Source: a virus. Taken from it: a DNA stretch of 34,908 nucleotides. The position numbers and the translations under genes were made by a program. The stretch is taken from IMG/VR virus record IMGVR_UViG_3300028298_000213, positions 1-34,908 of that record; one strand, given 5' to 3'. The stretch's first letter is position 1. Every line of letters begins with the position of its first letter. The notes beneath the pieces are model-generated. The model was not told the DNA's origin. It made no database searches and saw only the letters and a list, made by a program, of their open reading frames with translations. Below, one piece after another: positions 24,490-32,025 of this stretch.

Positions 24490-24978
24490 CTAAAAATTTT
24501 CTCTTTCGCTATTAATTAACCATGCCTTATTGCGAGATTTTAGGTATTTTAAATAAAAAATAAAAACAGTATGAGGCACTTCTTTCCATTCCCATTCTTT
24601 TTTTCCAGCGTGTTTTAATACTTTATTATGTCTATTTTCACTAAACATACCTATAGGGTCATAATGTTTACCTAATGAATTAGTTTTGATGAAATATCTA
24701 ACCTTCTTACCCATAGCCACTCTAGCAAAAGCATTAGGTAATAGATATGATGGTGTAATTTTACCAGAATCATCTTGGGTGTCATATAACAGTGGAAAAC
24801 CATCTGTATTTGTATTACCATATTCATCTGTTAATTCATCATGTTGACCAAAAATAGTAAAAGCAATATTATTTACTACCTCACTCTTAGGTACAACGTC
24901 TGTCTTTTTAAGGGGTAGCATCGCAGCTTCCATCTCAGCTTGGCGAATACCATGTCTGATTGTTTTTATCGGACTCAT
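24490..24978 (-). CDS. Hypothetical protein
   Basis: A 162-residue protein, not recognised. The middle and end look conserved and globular (DGFPLLYDTQDD, SYLLPNAFARVAMGKKVRYF, WEWKEVPHTVFIFYLKYL), with a high share of aromatics. Its start overlaps the upstream small gene by ATGA and its TAG stop touches the promoter of the HNH cassette. No function can be proposed. Confidence 0.65.
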   Translation of the reverse strand: MSPIKTIRHGIRQAEMEAAMLPLKKTDVVPKSEVVNNIAFTIFGQHDELTDEYGNTNTDGFPLLYDTQDDSGKITPSYLLPNAFARVAMGKKVRYFIKTNSLGKHYDPIGMFSENRHNKVLKHAGKKEWEWKEVPHTVFIFYLKYLKSRNKAWLINSERENF

Positions 24979-25196
24979 TTTAATTTCTCCATGAAACGAT
25001 TAAGTTCTTGTTTACATTCCTCTAAGTTTTTTCCCACTACGGTATATACCTTGCCAAAACGCTCAGTTGGTGGGCCTATAACCGACCCATCTTCCATTCT
25101 TTCTAATACCTCTACTACTAATGAGATAATAGCTTGATGTGGAGCATTAGGATTAACCTTTTTATTTCTATCAAATACATATTTTTCTTCATTCAT
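24975..25196 (-). CDS. Small hypothetical protein
   Basis: This 73-residue product contains a helix HQAIISLVVEVLERM, a glycine turn and a C-terminal amphipathic helix NLEECKQELNRFMEKLK. ATGA overlaps on both sides support translation. No family was recognised. Confidence 0.6.
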   Translation of the reverse strand: MNEEKYVFDRNKKVNPNAPHQAIISLVVEVLERMEDGSVIGPPTERFGKVYTVVGKNLEECKQELNRFMEKLK

Positions 25197-25582
25197 TTAT
25201 TAAGCTTCCTTTTCTTACGACTAGTTGGCTTTAAATCATCCGGTTTACGCAAATGTTTAGCACCCTTCGGTAACTTCATTTCTGGTTCACCAGGGGGATT
25301 TTCAAACTTATATGCGTTATCCTTCCTCCATTGGGCTAAACGAGCTTCCTCGCTCATGGAGTTAGTGTTTTTTTCGGCTAAAGAGCCAAGGGTTTGTGTT
25401 TTTATGTGGGAACTGGTAGTTGAAATATCTTTTTGGAAATTTCTTTTAACAGCATTTTTTTTATTACAATTTGGACATTCGGGAAAAACATTGGGGTCGT
25501 ATTTAGCTATGGGAATATAGATTTCAAACGTATATCCACAGCCCTTTTGACCTTCTAGGCAAGTATATGTATATGTGGGCAC
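25193..25582 (-). CDS. FmdB-type zinc-ribbon protein
   Basis: The N-terminal 55 residues (MPTYTYTCLEGQKGCGYTFE, then CPNCNKKNAVKRNF) match the FmdB/CxxC zinc-ribbon family, which usually has MPxYxYxC, a second Cys and a CPxC pair. The rest is a Lys- and Pro-rich tail (PKGAKHLRKPDDLKPTSRKK) likely to bind nucleic acid or protein. The start codon is GTG at 25582, after an AAGGAG Shine-Dalgarno. The GGTGTATAAT motif ends only one base before that Shine-Dalgarno. In phages such proteins are common but of unknown role. Confidence 0.7.
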   Translation of the reverse strand: MPTYTYTCLEGQKGCGYTFEIYIPIAKYDPNVFPECPNCNKKNAVKRNFQKDISTTSSHIKTQTLGSLAEKNTNSMSEEARLAQWRKDNAYKFENPPGEPEMKLPKGAKHLRKPDDLKPTSRKKRKLNK

Positions 25583-25595
25583 CTTCTTCTCCTTA

Positions 25596-25610
25596 ATTAT
25601 ACACCGTTTT
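25596..25610 (-). promoter_or_regulatory. Phage-type promoter motif before zinc-ribbon gene
   Basis: The minus strand reads AAAACGGTGTATAAT, identical to the motif at 34001-34015. It starts 2 nt after the HNH stop. TATAAT (25601-25596) is separated by one base from the AAGGAG Shine-Dalgarno, so a start about 7 nt downstream would give an almost leaderless mRNA. Confidence 0.6.
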
Positions 25611-25612
25611 TA

Positions 25613-26188
25613 TTATTTTCTACATTTATTGTATAAATCTACATAGATTTGTGGTAGATATGGAATCCACTTTGGGTGAATTTTTGACCAGGGAGACAAA
25701 CCTAAAACATACCCAGACGAATTGGGTACTTTTGGTTCGCGTAATAGTGTCATTTTAGCCTGTTTAGGCGTTTTATCTGCCTTTTTTCTATTACAGGCTA
25801 TACATGCGGTAACTATATTTAAAAAGTTAGTAGGTGTTCCTGGTCCCTTCCATAGTTTTCTAGGTATAACGTGGTCAAAACTTAAAAGTTCTATAGGAAA
25901 CTGCTTTCCACAGTACATGCACGTTAAACCATCTCTCATAAAAACATTCTTTTTTGAGAATGGTAGGTTATCCTTCTTTCTAATATATGTTATTGATCTC
26001 ATTACGGCGGGAATAAGATGTTGTCCATGAGCAGATTTTATGTGTTCGTCATTGTAGTATTCAATAACTTCTGCCCCAGCATTAACATCTTCTTGATGAA
26101 GATATGCTAAAACCATAGCGCGCTGCCATGTAATCATCCCAAGTGGACGAAAATCGGCATTAAGCATTAAAACCCTAGTGTTCCTCAT
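25613..26188 (-). CDS. HNH endonuclease (single domain)
   Basis: A 191-residue HNH nuclease of a widespread phage and bacterial type. Residues 1-30 (RVLMLNADFRPLGMITWQRA) form the typical N-terminal segment. The zinc-bound HNH core is CMYCGKQFPIELLSFDHVIP with CIACNRKKADKTP (residues 90-145). Members of this family act in DNA nicking and, in some phages, in packaging; free-standing homing is less clear here than for the other HNH genes. It is the first gene after the consensus host-type promoter at 26233, so it may be expressed early. Confidence 0.85.
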   Translation of the reverse strand: MRNTRVLMLNADFRPLGMITWQRAMVLAYLHQEDVNAGAEVIEYYNDEHIKSAHGQHLIPAVMRSITYIRKKDNLPFSKKNVFMRDGLTCMYCGKQFPIELLSFDHVIPRKLWKGPGTPTNFLNIVTACIACNRKKADKTPKQAKMTLLREPKVPNSSGYVLGLSPWSKIHPKWIPYLPQIYVDLYNKCRK

Positions 26189-26232
26189 AAATCTTCCTTA
26201 AAAAATTACAAAAATAGACCAATTGCTTCTTT

Positions 26233-26261
26233 ATTATAGCACGAAAAGTGGGTTTTGTCAA
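26233..26261 (-). promoter_or_regulatory. Consensus host sigma-70 promoter
   Basis: TTGACA (26261-26256), 17 nt and TATAAT (26238-26233) on the minus strand form a perfect sigma-70 promoter in the gap between the ribonucleotide reductase stop and the HNH start codon (45 nt downstream). It begins TTGACAAAACCC, shared with the promoter at 19656. It probably opens the long replication unit. Confidence 0.88.
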
Positions 26262-26267
26262 GCCAAA

Positions 26268-29200
26268 TTATGAACATTTAGAATAAGAGCATTTTGAACA
26301 ACTCCAACACCCCTCTTTACGAATTAATTGAGCCTGACATTCTGGACAAAATTCACCATCTATAATAGCACCATCCTTAATGTATTTTTTGAGTATGCGA
26401 GCAATAGCCTTAGCAAAACTGTGTGTTGCGGCACAATTACCACCTACCCGTTCTAACTGTGTAACTATTAAATTAATATCTGTCTTTGCTCTTAGCAATG
26501 TTGAAACTAATCTAGTAATAGCTTCCTCTGTATCTGTAGAAAAACTAGTAATTGGGCTTAGTTCGGTATCATCTTCTTCAAATATGGCCTTATAAAATCC
26601 TTTTTTCTTTCTTACAATAATACCACGTTTGACATTATTACCAATATTTCCATTTTTACCAGCAAATACCTCATATGGACCGTCTAATATGCCAATACAT
26701 ACAAAATAACCTGTGCCTCCAACAGAAGTATGATAAACATCACAGGGTAACTCTTTTGGTCTTTTGGGGATAGAATTATCTAAAATAACCCCAGAACGAC
26801 AACCTTTTCTATATATGGTAACGCCCTTACAACCATGTTTCCATGCTTCTTCATATATATTAGCAACTGTTTCAACCTTAGTATTTTCCGGTAGATTTAT
26901 TGTGCTAGAAATAGAATGGTCTATATGTTTTTGAATAGTCCCTTGTAGTTCAATACGCGACAAATAGTTTAAATCTTCGGCACAACAACCATACCAAGGA
27001 CTTTCTTCTATATCTGTTTTCTTAGTAATCTCTTTCCATAACGTAAATTTTGGATGGTCGAACTCAAATTCCATCCAATTATCCCCATTTGCATCGGTAA
27101 AGTCACACCTAAAATTTTCATCTGTTAAATTACCCTTTTTACGTCTTTTCATACTTAGATATAGTAAGGGTTCTCCACCAGAGGTAGTTTGTGTTTCTAC
27201 ACTAATTGTACCCGCTGGGGATAGTGTCATACAAGCTATATTGCGGCGACCATATTGTTTAATATTATTATATAGGTCGGCACCACTTATTTCTTTACCG
27301 TCTATCTCAATTGTTTCGTCTTTAATTCTATTTAAAAATGGATTATCTTTTTCTAATTCGTATGACCATATTGGGAAAGTACCAATTTCTTTAGCCATAT
27401 TCATAGATGACTCATAACAACCAAATTTAAGCGTTTTAAATATACGATCTGTTATGCCCAGAGATTTTTTACTACCATATTTAATATTTAAAGCAGCAAA
27501 TGTATCAGCTAATGCTGTTGTTCCGGTTCCAGTTCTTCTTCCATTAGCACACATTGAACGAATACGTTCCCACATATTTAATTCTCGTTCTTTATATGTT
27601 AATGGTTCAGGGTCATCTTTAATTTTTGTAATAATCCTGTCTATACATTCTAATTCTAAATCAATAATATCATCCATTAATCTTTGAGCTATTTGAGCAG
27701 TAGAATAAAATAGATCATAGTCAAAATATGCCTTGGATGTAAATGGATTAACCACAAATGAGAAAAGGTTTAACAACAATAGGCGACAACTATCTAAAGC
27801 TGGTAGGGGTAACTCTCCACAGTTTGATACATTACAACCTTCTGTCCAATAAGTATGGGATAAGTTATCTACTGTAATATCAAATGTTTCTTCAGTACTT
27901 ATTTTTGTTATTTCTATTATATTGTGGGTAAGTTTCTTATCTTTTCTTTTTTTATTATTATATGACTCTATTATTTTTTGTAATTTTTTATTTTTATATT
28001 GCTGTATAAAACCAATATTATTAGCAAAAATATCTATATCTATTGATATATTAAGATCATAACTTTGTTTACATGTATATATTCCATTTATAAATTCCAC
28101 ATCTTTTTCTAGGTTTGTTGTATAATATGATTTAATACCAATACTAGACAACATAAGCTGAATATCTTCAATAATTTGTTTTGACGCACTTTTTAATGTT
28201 ACTCTTTTATCACAGATTGAACCATTGGCACTATACAACCCTCTTAAAAAACTACATTTAGTATTATAATCAGACTCAATATATCTTTGTGGTATTTTTC
28301 TTAAATATGTATATGGAATTTCCTTATATGAAATAGTGGTATTAATTTCATAACTTATACCATTGGAACATAAACTTGGTCGATGTTTAGTTATTAGATG
28401 TTTAATCTCGCTAGAAAAATAGTCTTGATCGTTTTCACCAATTATCAAGTAAACAAGATTATTAGATGCTTTATGATACGAACCATCACCAAGTACTAAC
28501 CCGTCCATAATAGCTTGACAGTCAAAAACAATATTTGTTTGTCTATTACCTCTTATAATATCTATTCCAGTAGCATCTTTTACAAATATTTTTTTATTAT
28601 TACATAAAACCTGATGTTCTTGTGTACCAAAAAATCTACCTGCTGTGGTTTCATACTTATATACATCTTTTATACCGCTAGAATACTTATTTATAATGTT
28701 TGTCCAGCCATCTTTACTCCAAATATTATCTCCAATTTTAATATCATTAATGGTTCTTATACCATTAGGGGTTAATACTTTACCCCAGCCAGGTTGACAA
28801 GGATTAACACACACTGTATTAAAACCAAGTTTAGCATAACAGTCTGAGATACTTTCACGAATAATAGTGTCCCAAAATAAAACTCCGGGTTCGGCTGATT
28901 CCCACGCTGTTTTTACAATGGTGTCCCATAGTTTTTTAGCCTTAATGGTTTGTTTTATAGTTGGATTTAAACTATCTATAGGCCACTGTTGTTCATATTC
29001 ACCATCTTTTAGGGCACTTACTATAAACTTATCATATATAGCTAGAGATATATTTGCCCCGGTAATTTCTTCTATATTTCTTTTAGACTGCACAAATTCT
29101 GATGCGTTTGGGTGCTTATCGTGCATCATAAGCATTAAAGCACCGCGCCTACCGTCTTGACCAACCTCTCTAATAGAATGAGAAAATCTCTTAGCAAAAG

Positions 29201-29681
29201 AGATGGGGCCGGTACTAGTTCTGGATGAATTTTTAGTTGGGGTTTTATTTGGTCTTAGAAAGGATAAATGAGTGCCACATCCACCTCTGCGCTTACTAAT
29301 TTGAACTAATTGTTCATCTGACCAACATATACCACCATAACTATCAGCAGGTGGGTCTATAACATAACAGTTTGATAAGGTTACATATTGTTTATTATTG
29401 CCTAGTCCATATAGTATTCCACCTTGGGGAACAATATATTTGAAGCGATCTAAGTAACTAAAAATTTCTTCTTTAGATAGAGGCTTTTTAAACTTTTTAC
29501 TTTCTATTCTAGCAAATTCTCCAGCTAGTCTCCAGTGCATTTCTTCTGGTGTTTTTTCAAGTAGGTTTCCATCATTATCTCTTAACGCGTATTTGTCCAC
29601 AAATACTTTTGCCGCTAAATTATCATTATTAAAATATTCTAATGATGCTTTATAGGCTTCATCATATGGTACAATATTCAT
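26268..29681 (-). CDS. nrdJ: Class II (B12-dependent) ribonucleotide reductase NrdJ with intein
   Basis: This enzyme reduces ribonucleotides to deoxyribonucleotides using adenosylcobalamin, so it needs no oxygen and no second subunit. Signatures are LSNCYVIDPP (first redox Cys, residue 105), RRGGCGTHLS, GRRGALMLMM and, after the intein, CGELPLPALDSCRL. There Cys621 is the thiyl-radical position and Cys632 the second redox partner. The C-terminus ends with CPECQAQL and CWSCSKCSYSKC, the zinc-ribbon tail of class II enzymes. An intein at residues 295-620 interrupts Asn-Pro/Cys-Gly-Glu; without it the protein is 811 aa, a normal NrdJ length. The gene lies downstream of a small ORF and a leader RNA with a terminator. 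Confidence 0.93.
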   Translation of the reverse strand: MNIVPYDEAYKASLEYFNNDNLAAKVFVDKYALRDNDGNLLEKTPEEMHWRLAGEFARIESKKFKKPLSKEEIFSYLDRFKYIVPQGGILYGLGNNKQYVTLSNCYVIDPPADSYGGICWSDEQLVQISKRRGGCGTHLSFLRPNKTPTKNSSRTSTGPISFAKRFSHSIREVGQDGRRGALMLMMHDKHPNASEFVQSKRNIEEITGANISLAIYDKFIVSALKDGEYEQQWPIDSLNPTIKQTIKAKKLWDTIVKTAWESAEPGVLFWDTIIRESISDCYAKLGFNTVCVNPCQPGWGKVLTPNGIRTINDIKIGDNIWSKDGWTNIINKYSSGIKDVYKYETTAGRFFGTQEHQVLCNNKKIFVKDATGIDIIRGNRQTNIVFDCQAIMDGLVLGDGSYHKASNNLVYLIIGENDQDYFSSEIKHLITKHRPSLCSNGISYEINTTISYKEIPYTYLRKIPQRYIESDYNTKCSFLRGLYSANGSICDKRVTLKSASKQIIEDIQLMLSSIGIKSYYTTNLEKDVEFINGIYTCKQSYDLNISIDIDIFANNIGFIQQYKNKKLQKIIESYNNKKRKDKKLTHNIIEITKISTEETFDITVDNLSHTYWTEGCNVSNCGELPLPALDSCRLLLLNLFSFVVNPFTSKAYFDYDLFYSTAQIAQRLMDDIIDLELECIDRIITKIKDDPEPLTYKERELNMWERIRSMCANGRRTGTGTTALADTFAALNIKYGSKKSLGITDRIFKTLKFGCYESSMNMAKEIGTFPIWSYELEKDNPFLNRIKDETIEIDGKEISGADLYNNIKQYGRRNIACMTLSPAGTISVETQTTSGGEPLLYLSMKRRKKGNLTDENFRCDFTDANGDNWMEFEFDHPKFTLWKEITKKTDIEESPWYGCCAEDLNYLSRIELQGTIQKHIDHSISSTINLPENTKVETVANIYEEAWKHGCKGVTIYRKGCRSGVILDNSIPKRPKELPCDVYHTSVGGTGYFVCIGILDGPYEVFAGKNGNIGNNVKRGIIVRKKKGFYKAIFEEDDTELSPITSFSTDTEEAITRLVSTLLRAKTDINLIVTQLERVGGNCAATHSFAKAIARILKKYIKDGAIIDGEFCPECQAQLIRKEGCWSCSKCSYSKCS
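27822..28799 (-). other. LAGLIDADG intein in NrdJ
   Basis: This 326-residue intein begins CQPGWGKVLTPNGIRTI (Cys1) and has a block-B motif GTQEHQVL about 57 residues in. A homing domain has two LAGLIDADG-like helices, IMDGLVLGDGSYH (391-403 of the gene product) and FLRGLYSANGSI (478-489). It ends FDITVDNLSHTYWTEGCNV followed by Ser-Asn and the extein Cys621. As in the DnaE intein, the penultimate residue is Ser instead of His. The insertion lies directly before the catalytic radical cysteine, so the enzyme is inactive until splicing occurs. Confidence 0.93.
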
Positions 29682-29733
29682 TGGTTATATATTATCTCCG
29701 TTCTTTCTATTCAAAATGTGTATATAACCCGCA

Positions 29734-29973
29734 CTAGACTTTTACAGGCTCATCTTTATATATTGATTTTAAGATAGACTGAGCTTCGTCTGCGTCTGGT
29801 AGGTTGGAAATCTTTTTCTTCTTTTTGCTGTTTGTATTGCCAACAGTCTTAGCATAAAACTCCCAAATTTTGTATGCTGAATCACTAGCATAGCTCTTGC
29901 GCTTACCAGTGTCTTGTCCTAAAGAGTCTCTTACAGCCACAACAATCTCAAATGTGAATTTTTCTTCGTCCAT
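29734..29973 (-). CDS. Small hypothetical protein upstream of nrdJ
   Basis: A 79-residue product with start MDEEKFTFEIVVAVRDSLGQ, a middle region KSYASDSAYKIWEFYAKTVG and a Lys cluster near residue 53. It is the first ORF after the leader-RNA terminator, 38 nt from its hairpin, with an AAGGA Shine-Dalgarno. Transcription of this gene and nrdJ would depend on passing the terminator. No family was recognised; a role linked to nucleotide supply is possible from position only. Confidence 0.6.
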   Translation of the reverse strand: MDEEKFTFEIVVAVRDSLGQDTGKRKSYASDSAYKIWEFYAKTVGNTNSKKKKKISNLPDADEAQSILKSIYKDEPVKV

Positions 29974-30010
29974 TACTAATTTTCCTTAGTTAGTTTAAAA
30001 TGATGAGAAA

Positions 30011-30040
30011 ACCCGCCCATAAGACCTCTTATAGACGGGT
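30011..30040 (-). terminator. Terminator hairpin (possible attenuator) upstream of nrdJ operon
   Basis: The RNA on the minus strand forms ACCCGUCUAUAAGA paired with UCUUAUGGGCGGGU (13-14 pairs including G-U pairs, tight GG loop), followed by UUUUCUC. The loop-proximal AAGAGGUC is complementary over 8 nt to GACCUCUU further upstream, which could open it. Confidence 0.75.
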
Positions 30041-30158
30041 TGTAGTTTTTAAAGGTGACACGTTGATTTTTGTTTTAGGGAATCAATTATATGAGTAATG
30101 TGTCACCTTAACAATGGACCTAAAGAGGTCACAGTTCTTTATGTTTTACTCGTTCCCT
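30011..30158 (-). ncRNA. Structured leader RNA of the nrdJ operon (or small RNA)
   Basis: The 245-bp gap between 29974 and 30218 has no ORF but contains a promoter and three hairpins on the minus strand. Hairpin 1 (30130-30117) pairs GACCU with AGGUC. Hairpin 2 pairs AAGGTGACAC with GTGTCACCTT (10 bp; 30109-30100 with 30061-30052) and holds an inner 6-bp stem TTGATT/AATCAA with a 13-nt one-sided internal loop. Hairpin 3 is the terminator. The left arm of hairpin 1 plus three loop bases, GACCUCUU, is complementary to the terminator AAGAGGUC. This layout suits an attenuation-type regulator of nrdJ, or a discrete RNA of about 145 nt. No B12-box was seen. Confidence 0.6.
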
Positions 30159-30178
30159 ATTATATTAATACACCGTTT
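30159..30178 (-). promoter_or_regulatory. Promoter for the leader RNA and nrdJ operon
   Basis: The minus strand reads AAACGGTGTATTAATATAAT. It combines the phage-type element AAACGGTGTAT with a TATAAT (30164-30159). No TTGACA is present at -35. It lies just downstream of the end of the secreted-peptide gene and upstream of all three hairpins. Confidence 0.6.
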
Positions 30179-30218
30179 GGTAGTATAATAAAAATGCCCA
30201 TATGAAAAATTTTCAAAA

Positions 30219-30485
30219 TTATTGGGGCAACTTTATCTCTAAATAATACTCTTTTTTCTTAGTTTTAAGACCGGGAAATGGTACATTTGGAGGATATTCT
30301 GGAACATAATCCCCACGCATCCACGGCATATGATCGGGCATTAAAATTATAGGGGTGGATGTTGCAGACTCAATTACATTATAAAATTTCATCTCTGATT
30401 TGGGCTTTTCCACCTTTGGTTTTTCAACATGAAGTGGACGATCATAACTAATACTACATAATAATAGTAATGCTATAAGTTTCAT
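30219..30485 (-). CDS. Small protein with N-terminal signal/anchor segment
   Basis: The 88-residue product starts MKLIALLLLCSISYDRP, a short hydrophobic signal or anchor. The residue before Cys is Leu, so a lipoprotein lipobox is not convincing. The mature part is Pro-rich (KPKVEKPKSEMKFY, MPWMRGDYVPEYPPNVPFPG). It overlaps the dCMP deaminase gene by ATGA and is the last gene of that unit. It might be exported or attach to the inner membrane, but no function can be assigned. Confidence 0.6.
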   Translation of the reverse strand: MKLIALLLLCSISYDRPLHVEKPKVEKPKSEMKFYNVIESATSTPIILMPDHMPWMRGDYVPEYPPNVPFPGLKTKKKEYYLEIKLPQ

Positions 30486-31024
30486 AGTTTAGGGTAGTCC
30501 ACATAGCGTACTTTTAACTTATTACGGGTAAGCCATAAAAATATTTCAAGATTAGTCTCATATTCTTCATCATTATTTATCATTTTAATATCATTATTAC
30601 CATAAACTATTTCAGATACACCAGCCTGATACATAAACTGATAACAATTAAGACATGGTTGCCCAGTTACATACATAGTACAACCATTAGAAGATTTACC
30701 TTGGCGCGCGCAATCTAATATAGCATTATGCTCGCTGTGGATCATAAATCCATATTTTTCTGGCCTTAAATTAGGGAGTACATCATCTCTTATCCCCTGT
30801 ATAAAACCATTATATCCACTAGATATAATTCGTTTATCACGAACTAATACGGCACCACATCCTGTTTGAGCGTCGTGAGACTTTTCTCGCCATTCAAATG
30901 CTTGACGAAGAAATATTATGTCCCAATCTGGGGTAGTTTTATCCTGTCTACAATGGTCGTGCCAGTGATTTATTTTTTCGGCGGCTTTTTTAGATAATCC
31001 GTCAAACAGACTAATTATTTTCAT
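30482..31024 (-). CDS. dCMP deaminase
   Basis: This zinc-dependent deaminase of the dCMP/ComE family (180 aa) converts dCMP to dUMP, feeding thymidylate synthesis. The metal site is HSEHNAIL (zinc His and catalytic Glu) with GQPCLNCYQFM (PCxxC). The segment DAQTGCGAVLVRDKRIISSG supplies the substrate-binding strand of the fold. Together with NrdJ and dNMP kinase it shows the phage adjusts the dNTP pool; no thymidylate synthase is in this window. It overlaps the membrane-protein gene upstream by 14 nt and the secreted peptide by ATGA. Confidence 0.92.
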   Translation of the reverse strand: MKIISLFDGLSKKAAEKINHWHDHCRQDKTTPDWDIIFLRQAFEWREKSHDAQTGCGAVLVRDKRIISSGYNGFIQGIRDDVLPNLRPEKYGFMIHSEHNAILDCARQGKSSNGCTMYVTGQPCLNCYQFMYQAGVSEIVYGNNDIKMINNDEEYETNLEIFLWLTRNKLKVRYVDYPKL

Positions 31025-31349
31025 TTATTCCTTCTTCATATGCTTTTTGAATGTCCTCTGGGCTGGTGTCCTCTCCAACCTTTAATAATCCAGTTAATAT
31101 CTTACCGCTTTCTGATTTAAATTGTTCTCTAGTAAGATGTTTTCTCATAATTCTTCTAATAGCTATTCTATCAGATGGTTTATGATTTTTAACTCTATCA
31201 GCTACATTGGCGGCTTTACAACGCTGAATAATACCAATAATACCTACTATAATTGAGATAATGGTGAGAATCTCAATAACTATTTGTGGTGGCTCGTCTT
31301 TATAGGCGACCTTTAATGTGTCATACGCTAGATTTTCAACAGCTTTCAT
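31011..31349 (-). CDS. Small single-pass membrane protein
   Basis: The 112-residue product has one transmembrane segment at about residues 23-42 (IVIEILTIISIIVGIIGIIQ), followed by a basic region (RCKAANVADRVKNHK) and a soluble tail. The positive-inside rule puts the C-terminal part in the cytoplasm. It stands next to a papain-like protein and another membrane protein, so a lysis or envelope role is possible. No holin signature was recognised. Confidence 0.65.
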   Translation of the reverse strand: MKAVENLAYDTLKVAYKDEPPQIVIEILTIISIIVGIIGIIQRCKAANVADRVKNHKPSDRIAIRRIMRKHLTREQFKSESGKILTGLLKVGEDTSPEDIQKAYEEGINENN

Positions 31350-31374
31350 AATATTTCCTAATTTTATACCTGTC

Positions 31375-32025
31375 TTATGCTATTGTAAATAGATAATTAA
31401 GCATTGATGAGCGAGCTAAGTCTGATGGTTCTGTCCATTCGTCTGCTTTTTCGTGAATTAAATCAAATTTAGCAGTAGAAAAACAATAGGCAACAGAAGT
31501 GCTGCACACTGGATATATTATATCCTTTATCTCGTCAGAAGTCAAGTTTTCGATATTATAAAAAAACCTAAAAAGGAAAAGATTTCTCTTGATAAACCAC
31601 CAAATCCGTCGCCAGCCATAGGGTAGACCGGTTAAATTACGCATGGTGTTAGTTACAAATTTAGGATCAAACTTAACAAAGCGGCTTTTAATATCTTTCG
31701 TTTCTTTATCATAATACATTTGTTCATTTTCTGTATTAGCACGATAAATATCTATATGTTCAGAGTATTTTGGAAATAGATGACTCATCTGAGTGGTTGC
31801 CCCACCTCCACGCCATCCATTAAACTCTATAGTCTCTAATATTTTTTCTACACCTGGGGTTCCATTATGCCAAGATGCCATGCCAACATGACTATACTCG
31901 CCCTTACCAATTTTCTTAATAAAATCTGAATACCAACACTGACTACGATATAGAAGAAGATCAGCCTCTTTTATAAGGTTGCGCGCCTCTACATATGGAA
32001 TATATATCCTATCATGTTCGTGCAT
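31375..32025 (-). CDS. Permuted papain-like (YiiX/NlpC-type) cysteine hydrolase
   Basis: The 216-residue protein shows the circularly permuted NlpC/P60 pattern. LLLYRSQCWYSDFIKKIG leads to GEYSHVGMASW with the catalytic His near residue 46. KILETIEFNGWRGGG follows, and late in the chain comes PVCSTSVAYCFS with the candidate catalytic Cys. Enzymes of this group cut amide bonds in peptidoglycan peptides or lipid substrates. No signal peptide is present. It could be the phage endolysin, or an intracellular hydrolase. It overlaps the upstream coiled-coil gene by one base. Confidence 0.7.
   Translation of the reverse strand: MHEHDRIYIPYVEARNLIKEADLLLYRSQCWYSDFIKKIGKGEYSHVGMASWHNGTPGVEKILETIEFNGWRGGGATTQMSHLFPKYSEHIDIYRANTENEQMYYDKETKDIKSRFVKFDPKFVTNTMRNLTGLPYGWRRIWWFIKRNLFLFRFFYNIENLTSDEIKDIIYPVCSTSVAYCFSTAKFDLIHEKADEWTEPSDLARSSMLNYLFTIA

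Noticed and set aside
25134-25520. Plus-strand ORF of 128 codons
   Set aside because: It is the antisense of the zinc-ribbon gene and a small gene, with hydrophobic composition typical of shadow frames and no Shine-Dalgarno.
29974-30218. Adenosylcobalamin riboswitch upstream of the B12-dependent reductase
   Set aside because: The B12-box (GCCACUG) and the multi-branched core were not seen, and the region is too short for the full class.
30219-30485. Lipoprotein or Rz1-type spanin call for the secreted peptide
   Set aside because: The residue before the candidate lipid-bearing Cys is Leu, which does not fit a lipobox, and the length and composition are not decisive.
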